Part shown: one piece after another, positions 1 to 9,234 of the stretch
Layout of the letters: each line of letters begins with the position of its first letter
How positions within the stretch are numbered: the first letter of the stretch is position 1
Assembly (NCBI RefSeq): GCF_019969845.1
Contig: NZ_JAHXYR010000012.1
Location: 1 to 64,000, forward strand
From: Sphingobacterium sp. GVS05A
GTDB taxonomy: Bacteria; Bacteroidota; Bacteroidia; Sphingobacteriales; Sphingobacteriaceae
DNA: 64,000 nucleotides
Direction of reading: 5' to 3'
The notes under the pieces: model-generated
What the model was told of the DNA's origin: nothing
What the model saw: the letters and a program-made list of their open reading frames with translations, nothing else
Database searches by the model: none
Program-made: the position numbers and the translations under genes

Positions 1-62
1 AGCAGTCAAGCCCGCCAGAGCCGATGGTATTGCCGTAACAGGTGGGAGAGTAGGTCGGTGCC
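1..62 (+). rRNA. rrf: 5S ribosomal RNA, 3' part
   Basis: The first 62 bases match the 3' half of a bacterial 5S rRNA: a GGTGGGAGAGTAGGTCGGTGCC end followed at once by a T run. The 5' part lies outside the window, so an rRNA operon probably ends here. Identification rests on the recognisable 3' end only. Confidence 0.85.
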
Positions 63-73
63 TTTTTTTACAC

Positions 74-106
74 AGAAGCCCTTGCTGGAAACAGTCAAGG
101 GCTTCT
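74..106 (+). terminator. Terminator downstream of 5S rRNA
   Basis: The arms AGAAGCCCTTG and CAAGGGCTTCT form an 11-bp stem with an 11-nt loop, followed by a T-rich stretch. It probably ends the rRNA operon transcript. Confidence 0.75.
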
Positions 107-311
107 TGCTTTTACATACTTCCCAAAGGATTCCAGAGAGCAATGGTGCCGGCCCTTAAGTTTCTATAATCTACTTTTCAATGGACCACACATCGATGCT
201 ACAGTAGATCCAATAAAATCGGTATTGGTCTACAAGTTTTACTGTTTTCCTCTTATACGATTAGCAATTCTACGAGATATTAGCTAATTTAGTCATTACA
301 GCAATGTATAT

Positions 312-1199
312 ATGATGAAAGCTAAACAGATATCCTTACTCAGTATTTTACTTGTATTTTTCTTTATCAGCAATAGTTTGAATGCACAGGGCCAAACATT
401 GGATGATGGCGTTTTGCGCATATTGGCGATTGGGAATAGCTTTTCGGAAGATGCAATCGAGCAGAATCTGTATGAATTAGCCAAAGCAGGGAAGAAAAAG
501 ATCGTCATCGGTAACCTTTACATTGGTGGGGCACCATTAAGCCTACATGTAAGCAATGCGAAAGAAGATAAACCAGCTTATCGCTACCGGAAGATCAATC
601 TCGACGGTCGGATGTCAGAGCGGGCAAATGAAAGGCTTTCTACGGCTTTGGTAGATGAAGCTTGGGATTATATTAGTTTCCAGCAAGCAAGCCCTTTGTC
701 GGGAGATTATGATTCCTATGCAAAGGATCTACCACTTATATATGAGTATGTCACAAAACATGTAAAGTATCCAGAAACGAAATATATATTACATCAAACC
801 TGGGCCTATCAGAATGGTTCATCGCATGAAGGCTTTGTCCGGTATAATCGTAATCAGAGTGCAATGTATACGGCTATCGTAAATACCTCTCAGAAAGTCT
901 TTAATTGGGGGAATTTTAATGTATTGGTACCTTCGGGAACAGCTATACAAAATGCACGATCAAGCTATTTAGGCGATAAATTCACACGGGATGGCTATCA
1001 TCTTAATTTGGATTATGGACGTTTTATAGCCGCATGTACCTGGTACGAGGCACTGTTTAAAGAAAATGTTGTCAATAATACGTTTTTGCCACTTAAAGTA
1101 ACTTATATTGAAGGGCAGATAGCACGGGCGGCTGCACATCAAGCGGTGGAATCTCCTTATAGGGCTACTGTATTGAAGGATTTTCAATTAATGAAATAA
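312..1199 (+). CDS. DUF4886 family secreted protein (SGNH-hydrolase-like)
   Basis: A 295-residue protein with an N-terminal signal peptide ending near SLNAQG (about residue 26). The mature part starts with ILAIGNSFSEDA near residue 38, the block-I-like GNS motif of DUF4886 proteins. A DGYHLNLDYGR motif near residue 227 supplies the Asp and His expected in block V of SGNH folds. Family members are secreted Bacteroidota proteins, presumed esterases or deacetylases on glycans; the substrate is unknown. ATG codons at 312 and 315 are both possible starts. A DinB gene follows after 9 bases and the two probably share a transcript. Family call is firm; activity is inferred. Confidence 0.8.
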   Translation: MMKAKQISLLSILLVFFFISNSLNAQGQTLDDGVLRILAIGNSFSEDAIEQNLYELAKAGKKKIVIGNLYIGGAPLSLHVSNAKEDKPAYRYRKINLDGRMSERANERLSTALVDEAWDYISFQQASPLSGDYDSYAKDLPLIYEYVTKHVKYPETKYILHQTWAYQNGSSHEGFVRYNRNQSAMYTAIVNTSQKVFNWGNFNVLVPSGTAIQNARSSYLGDKFTRDGYHLNLDYGRFIAACTWYEALFKENVVNNTFLPLKVTYIEGQIARAAAHQAVESPYRATVLKDFQLMK

Positions 1200-1208
1200 T
1201 ATATTTAT

Positions 1209-1712
1209 ATGAGTATCAAAAAAAGCTATTTGATCGAATTGGATCATGAAACAAAAAATACCAAACGTATTTTGGATCGGATACCAGATGAAAAATTGGA
1301 TTGGCGTCCGCATGAAAAATCGATGACTCTAGGAGAGCTTGCAGCCCATGTTGTGGAGTTACATAGTTGGGTGTTTAAAGCGATACCAAAAGATACATTT
1401 GATTTTAAGGTAGATTATCATCCACTCAAAGTATCTTCAGTAGAAGAGCTTAAATTGACGCTTTCTGAAGGATTGGAAAAGAATAAAGCTGCCATAGAAG
1501 ATATAGCTGAGGAAGACTGGTTTAAAGACTGGGTATTGAAAGCTGGAGACTATGAAATAGCACGTTTACCACGCGCTGGCGCTATACGTTTTATTGTTAA
1601 TAACCATATCGTTCACCATCGTGGACAGTTGACTGTATATTTACGGTTACTCGGTATTCCAGTACCGGGTTTATATGGGCCTTCGGCGGATGAACCGATG
1701 CCCAGTATGTAG
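1209..1712 (+). CDS. DinB family protein (DUF1569/DinB_2-like)
   Basis: A 167-residue cytoplasmic four-helix DinB-like protein. Histidines at the usual metal-binding positions are visible: LAAHVVELHSW (about residues 45-55) and NNHIVHHRGQL (about 130-140). Members are thiol-dependent or metal-dependent transferases or proteins of unknown role; DNA-damage induction is known only for the founding member. It lies 9 bases after the DUF4886 gene and ends just before a strong bidirectional terminator. A second, distantly related DinB gene lies at 8523-9020. Function beyond the fold is not assigned. Confidence 0.8.
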   Translation: MSIKKSYLIELDHETKNTKRILDRIPDEKLDWRPHEKSMTLGELAAHVVELHSWVFKAIPKDTFDFKVDYHPLKVSSVEELKLTLSEGLEKNKAAIEDIAEEDWFKDWVLKAGDYEIARLPRAGAIRFIVNNHIVHHRGQLTVYLRLLGIPVPGLYGPSADEPMPSM

Positions 1713-1747
1713 TATCATTTGGATATGGTATAGAAAAATAGATATAA

Positions 1748-1780
1748 AAATAAAGGGGATCAATTTGATCCCCTTTATTT
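1748..1780. terminator. Bidirectional terminator between DinB gene and sucD
   Basis: A nearly perfect palindrome, AAATAAAGGGGATC paired with GATCCCCTTTATTT, with A/T runs on both sides. It serves the convergent DinB (+) and sucD (-) genes. Confidence 0.85.
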
Positions 1781-1800
1781 TTATATGTTGAATTGTCTAA

Positions 1801-2673
1801 TTATTTAGCCAATTCTTCAGCGATTGCTTTTCCGATTTCAGCTGGAGATTCAACTACACGAATACCACACTCACGCATGATTTTCATTTTTGCAGCAGCA
1901 GTATCATCAGCACCACCAACAATTGCACCAGCGTGGCCCATACGACGTCCTGGAGGCGCTGTTTGACCAGCGATAAATCCAACAACAGGTTTAGTGCCGT
2001 GTTCTTTGATCCAACGTGCAGCTTCAGCTTCCATTCCACCACCGATCTCACCAATCATGATGATCGCTTCAGTTTCTGGGTCGTTCATTAATAATTCAAC
2101 AGCTTCTTTAGTTGTTGTACCGATGATAGGGTCACCACCGATTCCGATAGCTGTCGTGATTCCTAATCCAGCTTTTACAGTTTGATCTACCGCTTCGTAA
2201 GTTAAAGTTCCTGATTTAGAAACTACACCTACGTTACCTTTTTTGAAGATAAATCCTGGCATAATACCGATCTTAGCTTCACCTGCAGTGATGATACCAG
2301 GGCAGTTAGGACCGATCAAACGAGATTTCTTGTCGCTTAAGTAAGATTTTACTTGGATCATGTCTTTTGTAGGGATACCCTCAGTAATACAGACAATCAC
2401 TTCGATACCCGCAGCGGCAGCTTCCATGATTGCATCTGCAGCAAATGCTGGAGGTACAAAGATAATAGAAACATTAGCTCCTGTAGCGTCTACTGCATCT
2501 TGAACAGTGTTGAATACAGGACGGTCTAAGTGTTGTTGACCACCTTTACCAGGAGTCACACCACCAACTACATTTGTTCCGTACTCAATCATTTGAGTCG
2601 CATGGTAAGTACCTTCGTTTCCAGTGAAACCTTGAACGATTACTTTTGAATCTTTATTAACTAATACACTCAT
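1801..2673 (-). CDS. sucD: Succinate--CoA ligase, ADP/GDP-forming, alpha subunit
   Basis: SucD converts succinyl-CoA, phosphate and NDP to succinate, CoA and NTP in the citric acid cycle, together with SucC. The 290-residue protein starting [15 protein letters not shown] has the usual length. The CoA-binding Rossmann domain (about 1-125) has [12 protein letters not shown] and the ligase domain has the phosphohistidine motif RRMGHAGAI near residue 245. An in-frame TTG lies 24 bases further upstream, but the ATG at 2673 matches the family N-terminus. sucC is not adjacent. The TrmH gene upstream is on the same strand, 91 bases away. Confidence 0.95.
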   Translation of the reverse strand: MSVLVNKDSKVIVQGFTGNEGTYHATQMIEYGTNVVGGVTPGKGGQQHLDRPVFNTVQDAVDATGANVSIIFVPPAFAADAIMEAAAAGIEVIVCITEGIPTKDMIQVKSYLSDKKSRLIGPNCPGIITAGEAKIGIMPGFIFKKGNVGVVSKSGTLTYEAVDQTVKAGLGITTAIGIGGDPIIGTTTKEAVELLMNDPETEAIIMIGEIGGGMEAEAARWIKEHGTKPVVGFIAGQTAPPGRRMGHAGAIVGGADDTAAAKMKIMRECGIRVVESPAEIGKAIAEELAK

Positions 2674-2763
2674 TTCTTCTTTAAATTTTGCACACAAATC
2701 TACTATTTTGCTTTCTAAAATGGAAGCAATGTAGATAGGAATATGACCTTTATTGATAAATTT

Positions 2764-3297
2764 TTAGTTCAGATTGCGTTTTTGGATAAAATCCCAAAGG
2801 ATAATGCCAATTGCGACAGATACGTTAAGTGAGTGCTTGGTACCATATTGGGGGATTTCGATACAAGTATCGATTTTTTCCATGACTTCTTCATCAACTC
2901 CATTGACCTCATTTCCAAAAATTAATGCATACTTTTTATCCGACTTTGGCTCAAATTGATGTAACATGACACTATCATCTGCTTGTTCAACGGCGATGAT
3001 GGTATAACCTTCTGCTTTTAGCTGATCTACGACGTCAGTTGTATTTTTATGGTATTCCCAAGACACGGATTGTGTAGCACCTAAAGCAGTTTTTTCGATT
3101 TCTCGGTGTGGAGGAGTGCCAGTAATGCCACATAAATATATTTTTTCAATAGCAAATCCGTCTGCGGTGCGGAAGGCCGAGCCGACATTGTGCATACTAC
3201 GAACATTGTCCAAAACGATTGCGATAGGCGTTTTTTCTTGTTTTTTAAACGATTCAACATCTGTACGTTGAAGTTCATCCATCGATAATTTTTGCAT
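2764..3297 (-). CDS. TrmH/SpoU family RNA 2'-O-methyltransferase
   Basis: A 177-residue SPOUT methyltransferase. All three SpoU motifs are visible: NVGSAFRTADGF (about residues 37-48), IFGNEVNGVDEE (about 126-137) and IPQYGTKHSLNVSVAIGI (about 148-165), which together form the trefoil-knot SAM site. It is predicted to methylate a ribose in tRNA or rRNA. The length is close to TrmL-like enzymes without an extra RNA-binding domain, but the target nucleotide cannot be assigned. It is divergent from rpsT and shares with it a 113-base intergenic region. Confidence 0.88.
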   Translation of the reverse strand: MQKLSMDELQRTDVESFKKQEKTPIAIVLDNVRSMHNVGSAFRTADGFAIEKIYLCGITGTPPHREIEKTALGATQSVSWEYHKNTTDVVDQLKAEGYTIIAVEQADDSVMLHQFEPKSDKKYALIFGNEVNGVDEEVMEKIDTCIEIPQYGTKHSLNVSVAIGIILWDFIQKRNLN

Positions 3298-3333
3298 GTC
3301 GCAAATATACTAAACCTAAAAAACAAAATAGAT

Positions 3334-3364
3334 TTTGAATATTGAAAATAAGGTGTTATTTTTG
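3334..3364 (+). promoter_or_regulatory. rpsT promoter (Bacteroidota sigma-A type)
   Basis: TTTG at 3334-3337, a 19-nt spacer and TATTTTTG at 3357-3364 match the Bacteroidota consensus TTTG-N19-TAnnTTTG exactly. The start codon follows 47 bases downstream. Confidence 0.8.
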
Positions 3365-3410
3365 CAGTCCGAATTACAAGAAAAAATTGAATAAAAATTA
3401 GCTAAAAAAA

Positions 3411-3665
3411 ATGGCAAATCATAAATCAGCGATCAAAAGAATTAGAGCAAACGCTACTAAACGTTTAAGAAACCGTTACCAAGCAAAAACAACGCGTAAC
3501 GCAATCAAAAAATTACGTCATACAACTTCTGCAGAAGAAGCAAAAACATTGTTACCACGCGTAATTTCTATGCTTGATCGTTTGGCAAAGAAAAATGTGA
3601 TCCACAAGAAAAAAGCTTCTAACAACAAATCTAAGTTAACTAAATTCGTTAACGGTTTAGCGTAA
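3411..3665 (+). CDS. rpsT: 30S ribosomal protein S20
   Basis: An 84-residue, very basic protein starting [20 protein letters not shown], the typical S20 N-terminus, with the C-terminal helix ending [10 protein letters not shown]. It binds 16S rRNA in the 30S body. It is monocistronic, with a clear promoter upstream and two hairpins downstream. Confidence 0.97.
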   Translation: MANHKSAIKRIRANATKRLRNRYQAKTTRNAIKKLRHTTSAEEAKTLLPRVISMLDRLAKKNVIHKKKASNNKSKLTKFVNGLA

Positions 3666-3685
3666 GCTTTCTGTATAGATATTGA

Positions 3686-3707
3686 GGGGTACAGCTCGCT
3701 GTATCCC
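3686..3707 (+). terminator. rpsT terminator
   Basis: GGGGTACAG and CTGTATCCC form a 9-bp stem (one G-U) with a 4-nt loop, followed by TTTTCTTT, 20 bases after the rpsT stop. Confidence 0.75.
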
Positions 3708-3757
3708 TTTTCTTTATGTTATATACTTTGGATTTCTCTTTCCAAGCGAATAGTAAT

Positions 3758-3787
3758 AAAAAAAGCATCAATACTGATGCTTTTTTT
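3758..3787. terminator. Bidirectional terminator between rpsT and DUF1080 gene
   Basis: AAAAAGCATCA and TGATGCTTTTT pair around ATAC, with A and T runs outside, so it can act on both strands. On the minus strand it follows the DUF1080 gene by 22 bases. Confidence 0.8.
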
Positions 3788-3809
3788 ATTTTATGTTATT
3801 AGCGATAAA

Positions 3810-4661
3810 CTATTGCTTTAAATTGGGCAATAACTCCGCAATGACTTTTTTCAACTTATTGGGATCTTTCATATAAGGTTCCAAATCATATAGCTCTACT
3901 TTTTTGAAGTCGATTGGATGACTCTCACTCTGCAACGAAATGCTTCCTTTCTTTAATAGTTGTCCATCTTTTTTTACTGCAGGATCAAAGGCTGTTACAT
4001 TGCCACCACCGATTTGAGGTTTGGTGTATTGCATCACCACTTTGTCTTCAAGGATATGTTGTACAAGTGAATCTCCCAATACCAGAAAATCCGCTGTTAC
4101 CCATCGGTCTCCAGCATAGGTTTTGGATGTGGAGCTGATGCAGTGTGGGGTAAATAGTTTGTTATCGATGACAACATTTGTTCCCGGTGTACAGAGATTA
4201 CTCGTTGTACGTTCGTCCTTACCATTGCCGCCTAAAAGTTGTCCTTCGATTGATATCGGAAAATCTTGATCTACACCCATTGTTTTCGGATCTTGTCCGT
4301 GTAGCATAGCACCACTATTGCGCCAAGCCCAACCTTCGCCGCCCGGTGCTTGTTCGCCTACAAAACGATAGGTTACACGTAATAAATAAGCTGAGAATTC
4401 TTTATTAAAGAATAAATGGCCGTATTGAAAATTGAAGTTATCATAGCCATCATATCGGACTTTCAATAAACCATCTTCAACACGGAATGTGTTTTTATAG
4501 TTATCTCCAACCTTGTGGTTTCGGATTTTAGGGGTCCAGTTTTTTAAATCTTTCCCATTGAATAATTGAATGGGTTTGGGTTTTTTGTCTTGAGAATTGC
4601 CAAATACGGAAGTACTGAGTAATAAAATTCCAGCACCATAGATAATATGTTTGAATTTCAT
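3810..4661 (-). CDS. Secreted DUF1080 (3-keto-disaccharide hydrolase-like) protein
   Basis: A 283-residue protein with a signal peptide (about residues 1-22) followed by IQLFNGKDLKNWTPK, the usual opening of the DUF1080 LamG-like beta-sandwich. Internal NSGAMLHGQDP and FPISIEGQLLGGNG are also typical. Pfam calls the family 3-keto-disaccharide hydrolase because some members split 3-keto-glycosides; this is known for the family and not shown here. It probably acts in the periplasm on plant-type glycosides. It is monocistronic, next to an AraC regulator on the same strand, though 39 bases and no visible terminator separate the two. Confidence 0.85.
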   Translation of the reverse strand: MKFKHIIYGAGILLLSTSVFGNSQDKKPKPIQLFNGKDLKNWTPKIRNHKVGDNYKNTFRVEDGLLKVRYDGYDNFNFQYGHLFFNKEFSAYLLRVTYRFVGEQAPGGEGWAWRNSGAMLHGQDPKTMGVDQDFPISIEGQLLGGNGKDERTTSNLCTPGTNVVIDNKLFTPHCISSTSKTYAGDRWVTADFLVLGDSLVQHILEDKVVMQYTKPQIGGGNVTAFDPAVKKDGQLLKKGSISLQSESHPIDFKKVELYDLEPYMKDPNKLKKVIAELLPNLKQ

Positions 4662-4700
4662 CCTGAATTAGGTTTATTGACCTAAATTAGGGAAACATTT

Positions 4701-5534
4701 TTAAATAAGCAATTCTTTTTGTTTGACATACTCACTGGGACGAATACCTACGACTTTATTGAATGTATTACTAAATGTGGGTAAGCTGTTATATCCAACT
4801 TTCAAAGCTACTTCATTGACACTTAGTTTTTCATCCAATAACAACTTGAGCGCAGTCAACATTCTCAGGATGGTATAGTATTGGATAAATGACATATTCA
4901 ATTCCTTCTGAAAGAGTCTCGCCAATGTACGTTCGCTGATATTAAAGAGGCTTGCAAGTTTTTTGAAGCTTACATTTTCTTCGATATTCTCTTCCAGATA
5001 AGTAACGATATCTTTTAATTTGGGATGGCTTGGATAAGGCAGTGCCAAGGGAAGTTCGTGTAGCGATAATTCAGGGAGAATAAGTTTAAATGCCGTAGCT
5101 AAGCTATATTTAGGTTCTTCAACAGGGAATATATTGCCATTCCAACGATTGGTAAACATGATCAATTCAATCAGTAGATCGTTTACTGGGTAGATGCCCA
5201 TTTTGCCGTAAAATGAGGTATCGTTATTCGTTTTTGGAAAATAGAGATTACGCATCACTACCTCAGGAGTACTTGGATGAATACTATGTTTGACACCAGC
5301 GGGAATCCATAGATAATGTCGGGCCGGCAGAAAATATGATTTTTCATCTGTTTTTATAAAGACGACTCCCCCCTCTGTATATAAAAATTGATCCTTTTCA
5401 TGACAATGCTCAGTGATATGATTTTCAGCTATGATGGCGTGATGGCAATAGATGCTATCTTGAAATGAATCAACCTCCGTCATATAGTAGCGGTTGACAT
5501 ATTTTGAATCGCTCGTTGTATCTTTTATGTTCAT
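4701..5534 (-). CDS. AraC family transcriptional regulator with cupin domain
   Basis: A 277-residue regulator. The N-terminal half is a cupin-like sensor with ITEHCHEKDQFLYTEGGV and HYLWIPAGVKHSI (about residues 38-85). The C-terminal part (about 170-275) has two helix-turn-helix motifs: NISERTLARLFQKEL and VALKVGYNSLPTFSNTFNK, ending in GIRPSEYVKQ. It may control the DUF1080 gene just downstream or the divergent CoA-transferase at 5969; no operator could be identified. The ligand is unknown. Confidence 0.88.
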   Translation of the reverse strand: MNIKDTTSDSKYVNRYYMTEVDSFQDSIYCHHAIIAENHITEHCHEKDQFLYTEGGVVFIKTDEKSYFLPARHYLWIPAGVKHSIHPSTPEVVMRNLYFPKTNNDTSFYGKMGIYPVNDLLIELIMFTNRWNGNIFPVEEPKYSLATAFKLILPELSLHELPLALPYPSHPKLKDIVTYLEENIEENVSFKKLASLFNISERTLARLFQKELNMSFIQYYTILRMLTALKLLLDEKLSVNEVALKVGYNSLPTFSNTFNKVVGIRPSEYVKQKELLI

Positions 5535-5968
5535 TTTTTCCTATAAAACTACGCTGCAAAGGTAAGACTTTTTTACTAGACCTGACCTTGTTGCTATTAA
5601 AGTGAGTGTATGCTTACAATAAAATTGCAATTAAATCAATGGCGAGTTAGTATTTACTTACTTGGTTTTTGATTTATTATTTTTAAGGAACTGAAAACTA
5701 GGTTGATATGAATTCTATTTCTGTTTTTATAAAAATAACTGGAAATATATTTTTATTTATTTCACTGAACAGTAGTGTGTTATGGTTGTTTCGTCTCCAT
5801 TGAATAATTTTGTGTCGAATGGTAATAAATTCACTGTCTAAAAAAACGTTAAAATTGTTTGTTTAAGAAATGTTCACTGACGTTTAATATCTTTTAAAAT
5901 AGCGGATATAAATAGGTTTCAATTTCTTAAGTTTACATGAATAGCATACAATATAAAATTATAAGGAT
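5535..5968. other. AT-rich intergenic region between AraC gene and CoA-transferase
   Basis: 434 bases with no credible reading frame. A possible -7 element TAATTTTG lies at 5805-5812 on the plus strand, with a TTG 16 nt upstream of it, a spacing shorter than usual. If used, it would give the CoA-transferase mRNA a leader of about 150 nt. No riboswitch-like fold was recognised by eye. Confidence 0.4.
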
Positions 5969-7462
5969 ATGGCTTACGAAAGAATAAAAATTCAGAGCTT
6001 ACACGATAAAGTTATTACAGCTGCCGAAGCTGCTAAATTATTTCAGGATGGCATGGTTGTCGGATCAAGTGGTTTCACCAAGGCAGGCGATAGTAAAGTG
6101 GTATTACCGGCTTTAGCGGAGAGAGCCAAAGAAGATCCTTTGAAAATAACGTTGATTACAGGAGCTTCCTTAGGTCATGGTACAGACGGAAAACTGGCAG
6201 AAGCCGGAGCGCTATCCAAACGCATGCCTTTTCAAGTGGATCGTACCCTTCGCAATAAGATCAATGCTGGAGATGTTCTTTTTATAGATCAGCATTTAAG
6301 TGAGACTGCAGAGCTGTTACACAATAAAAATTTGCCACAGGTCGATATTGCCGTTTTGGAGGTTGCCGCGATCGAATCCGATGGTAGTATCGTTCCAACG
6401 ACTTCGGTTGGTAACTCAGCTACTTTTGCCGCATTGGCTAAACAGGTTATTTTGGAAGTCAATACCGCTATACCAACCACGATTAAAGGGATACATGATA
6501 TTTATCAGGCAGAAGATTATCCACGTCGAAATGTAATTCCTATTGTAGCGCCCGAAAATAAAATCGGTAGAAAAACAATTCCATTGGATCCCAGCAAGAT
6601 CGTGGGTATCGTATTTACCAATGAGCTTGACAGTCCAGCAGATATTGCTGAGCCAGACGCTAAAACAACAGCAATAGCGAAACATATATTGGCGTTTTTT
6701 GAAAATGAAGTTGAATTGGGACATTTATCCGAAAGTTTGATGCCATTGCAGGCTGGGATCGGAAAAGTAGCCAATGCAGTACTTACAGGCTTTATACATA
6801 GTAAATTCCATAATTTAACGATGTTTTCTGAGGTATTGCAAGATAGTACCTTTGATTTAATCGATGCCGGTAAGCTGGATTTTGCGTCAGCTTCTTCCAT
6901 TACCGTATCAGAGGAATGTTATTCACGCGTATTTGATCATTTGGACAAATACCGCGACAAGATTGTACTACGTCCTCAAAATATTTCCAATACACCGGGC
7001 TTAATCAAGCGTTTGGGCATTATTGCGATCAATACAGCAATTGAATTTGATATCTATGGAAATGTAAATTCCACGCATACTTCGGGTACCAATATTATGA
7101 ATGGCATTGGTGGATCAGGAGATTTCGCGCGAAATGCTTACTTAAGTATCTTCGTCACGCAAGCGGCCTCTAAGGGCGATGTTATTTCCCATATCGTTCC
7201 AATGGTGTCCCATGTGGATCATACAGAGCATGATGTTGATATTTTGGTGACAGATTATGGTTTGGCCGATTTACGTGGTTTGGCGCCGAGAGAGCGTGCA
7301 AAAGTTATTATTGAAAATTGTGTACACCCTGACTTCAAAGCGCAACTATTGGATTATTACAATCGAGCCTGTGAAAGGGGAGGGCATACGCCACATTTAT
7401 TGGAGGAAGCATTCAGTTGGCATATCAACTTAAGAGAAAAAGGAACCATGAAGAAAGACTAG
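5969..7462 (+). CDS. Succinate CoA-transferase / acetyl-CoA hydrolase family (AarC/SpcC/Cat1-like)
   Basis: A 497-residue class I CoA-transferase, the usual length for the acetyl-CoA hydrolase/transferase family. The protein has VVGSSGFTKAGDSKVV near residue 30 and LQAGIGKVANAVL near 264. MFSEVLQD follows, whose Glu288 is the expected catalytic residue that forms the glutamyl-CoA thioester. GSGDFARNAYLS near 387 is the usual C-terminal CoA-site motif. In related enzymes CoA moves between succinate and acetate or propionate, bypassing succinyl-CoA synthetase. sucD is nearby at 1801 but not in an operon. A perfect terminator follows. Confidence 0.9.
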   Translation: MAYERIKIQSLHDKVITAAEAAKLFQDGMVVGSSGFTKAGDSKVVLPALAERAKEDPLKITLITGASLGHGTDGKLAEAGALSKRMPFQVDRTLRNKINAGDVLFIDQHLSETAELLHNKNLPQVDIAVLEVAAIESDGSIVPTTSVGNSATFAALAKQVILEVNTAIPTTIKGIHDIYQAEDYPRRNVIPIVAPENKIGRKTIPLDPSKIVGIVFTNELDSPADIAEPDAKTTAIAKHILAFFENEVELGHLSESLMPLQAGIGKVANAVLTGFIHSKFHNLTMFSEVLQDSTFDLIDAGKLDFASASSITVSEECYSRVFDHLDKYRDKIVLRPQNISNTPGLIKRLGIIAINTAIEFDIYGNVNSTHTSGTNIMNGIGGSGDFARNAYLSIFVTQAASKGDVISHIVPMVSHVDHTEHDVDILVTDYGLADLRGLAPRERAKVIIENCVHPDFKAQLLDYYNRACERGGHTPHLLEEAFSWHINLREKGTMKKD

Positions 7463-7481
7463 CCGCACATATTGCTGCATG

Positions 7482-7532
7482 TTATAAAAGAATAGGGCTA
7501 CTGAGGATTCAGTTAGCCCTATTCTTTTATAA
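7482..7532 (+). terminator. Terminator after CoA-transferase gene; gap to 7785
   Basis: A perfect 19-bp inverted repeat (arms 7482-7500 and 7514-7532, GGGCTA/TAGCCC core) with a 13-nt loop. The rest of the gap to 7785 shows nothing convincing; a 124-codon frame through it is not protein-like. Confidence 0.88.
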
Positions 7533-7785
7533 TTTGGTACATATCCTCCCAGATGCATTTCAAATATTCTACTCCTTGGGATTCTGTTTTAGTTTTCCAA
7601 CAGTATTACTAATAAAATCATTATTCTGCTCACTGTCTCGTTTTAAATCTTCAATTTTCAATAGCGGTGTAGTTGTGAGGAAGACCAGGCCATCCCATCT
7701 TTTGCATGCTTTTTCAAATATAACCGTAGCAGATCTTTACGGTATTTGCATTTTTTTGTCTATTTATGGACTTTTTAGGCGCTAT

Positions 7786-8505
7786 CTATAATGACTTTGC
7801 TACTTTGTTCCGATTGAGACCGATGGTAATTTTCGTCCGGAACCATTGCTTGGTCTCTCGTAAGTCAATCTGTTTTCGGTAGCGTTCTATGATTGCCGGA
7901 TGGAATTTAGCGATGGTTTTGGCACCCCAGCCTATTCCCTTTTTAATATGGGAATCCGTTGCATCAGATAGCGAAAGTAAAAGCCTGAACATAGTTTCTG
8001 CAAATTTTGGTGAGAGGTCTTTCTTTACCGCATAATGTGTCGCAACACCGATCGTACGCACAATCCATTTGTCGGAATATTGGGCCAAGTGTTTCAATAA
8101 AGGGATTGTTTTTTCTGGATAGGTAAGGAGGGCATGACCAAGTACACGCTCACCTACGATATCGCAGACATACCATTGGTCTCCGCCTACAATATAAGCG
8201 CATGCTCTTTGGATCGACTCTTCAAGATATAAAGGTAGGCGCAGTTGTAGCATCATACCCGCTAATACATAACTTCCCATTTCTTTGGTTGCGACCAGTA
8301 TATCCATAACGTACAGTTGTTCATCCTCGGGTATCCATAATGCCATTTCCTTTGCTGCGAATTCCAAAAGAGGAAAGCTAACCTTCTTTTTCAATAAACC
8401 TTCATATATGACTACAAGGAGAGCATCCTGCCCTTGCTGTTCCCAACTTTGCTTGGCCTGCTCTAGGATTTCTCTTACACGAACCTTACTGGTCATTTTT
8501 TCCAT
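7786..8505 (-). CDS. DNA alkylation repair (AlkD-like) HEAT-repeat protein
   Basis: A 239-residue all-helical protein starting MEKMTSKVRVREILEQ. The family signature is visible as SDKWIVRTIGVATHYAVKK (about 145-163) and IKKGIGWGAKTIAKFHP (about 193-209), matching AlkC/AlkD-type HEAT glycosylases that remove N3- and N7-alkylpurines. A GTG two codons upstream is an alternative start. The catalytic Asp was not confidently located, so a non-catalytic paralogue is possible. It lies 17 bases downstream of a DinB gene on the same strand and may be cotranscribed. Confidence 0.8.
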   Translation of the reverse strand: MEKMTSKVRVREILEQAKQSWEQQGQDALLVVIYEGLLKKKVSFPLLEFAAKEMALWIPEDEQLYVMDILVATKEMGSYVLAGMMLQLRLPLYLEESIQRACAYIVGGDQWYVCDIVGERVLGHALLTYPEKTIPLLKHLAQYSDKWIVRTIGVATHYAVKKDLSPKFAETMFRLLLSLSDATDSHIKKGIGWGAKTIAKFHPAIIERYRKQIDLRETKQWFRTKITIGLNRNKVAKSL

Positions 8506-8522
8506 TTGCACGATCTGATTTA

Positions 8523-9020
8523 TTATTTTTGATCTTTATAGATATTCCAAAAATTATAATCCGTCATCGGAGCATCTGTTATACCGATATTCCGGCCCAT
8601 GGTGACGATCTGCCCACGGTGGTAGGTCCCATGGATAATCAAATGCTGAATATATTCATATTTTGAAAAATCACACTGGAACCAAGGCGATTCGACCTTT
8701 ACATTTTTTTCTAGATCCTGTTCCGATAGACCTTCTACATAGTCCTGGAGTTTCTGCGAACTGTCTTTGATGGCCTTGAAAATATCCTCTTTATTACTGA
8801 ATGTTTTTTCGAAATCAAAGTCATTACGTTCTGAAATATGACTCCACCAATACTCCTGCGTCTGCCATATATGGTTCAATGTTTTTAAGATCGTCGGAAA
8901 GCTCGATGGGACTTCTTGATTGAGTTGCTCATCTGACTTGGTACCTAACCAATCCAGATACTTGTTGACTACCCAGTTGTTGTACTGTACGCTTTTGGTG
9001 ATTAATGTTTTTAAGCTCAT
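8523..9020 (-). CDS. DinB family protein
   Basis: A 165-residue DinB-like four-helix protein. Histidines that may bind a metal are in TLNHIWQTQEYWWSHIS (about 47-63) and IHGTYHRGQIVTMGRN (about 129-144). The C-terminal TDYNFWNIYKDQK is common in Bacteroidota members of this family. It is transcribed with the AlkD-like gene (17-base gap), which suggests but does not prove a role in DNA damage or detoxification. Confidence 0.85.
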   Translation of the reverse strand: MSLKTLITKSVQYNNWVVNKYLDWLGTKSDEQLNQEVPSSFPTILKTLNHIWQTQEYWWSHISERNDFDFEKTFSNKEDIFKAIKDSSQKLQDYVEGLSEQDLEKNVKVESPWFQCDFSKYEYIQHLIIHGTYHRGQIVTMGRNIGITDAPMTDYNFWNIYKDQK

Positions 9021-9187
9021 AATTATTGGTTTATAGTTTTGTAAATCTTTTAAAACTTTTTACGTAAATATAAATCTTTCCAAACAGATTTGCGATATTT
9101 AGATAAAGTATGGAATACTTCATACTGATTATTATTCGTGAATTGATCAGGTGTTTTCTTTGGTTAAAAAGGGAAACCCGCTAGCCT

Positions 9188-9195
9188 TATATTTG
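9188..9195 (+). promoter_or_regulatory. Possible -7 element of GH29 gene promoter
   Basis: TATATTTG matches the Bacteroidota -7 element and lies 39 bases before the GH29 start codon. The nearest TTTG is 25 nt upstream, longer than the usual spacing, so only the -7 element is supported. Confidence 0.5.
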
Positions 9196-9234
9196 CTTTG
9201 ACAATTCGTGTAACCAATTATAAATTACGAAATA

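Noticed and set aside
7417-7791. A 124-codon plus-strand frame overlapping the end of the CoA-transferase gene
   Set aside because: It runs through the coding sequence in another frame and across a perfect 19-bp terminator; its composition (Phe/Leu/Ser-rich) is that of AT-rich noncoding DNA.
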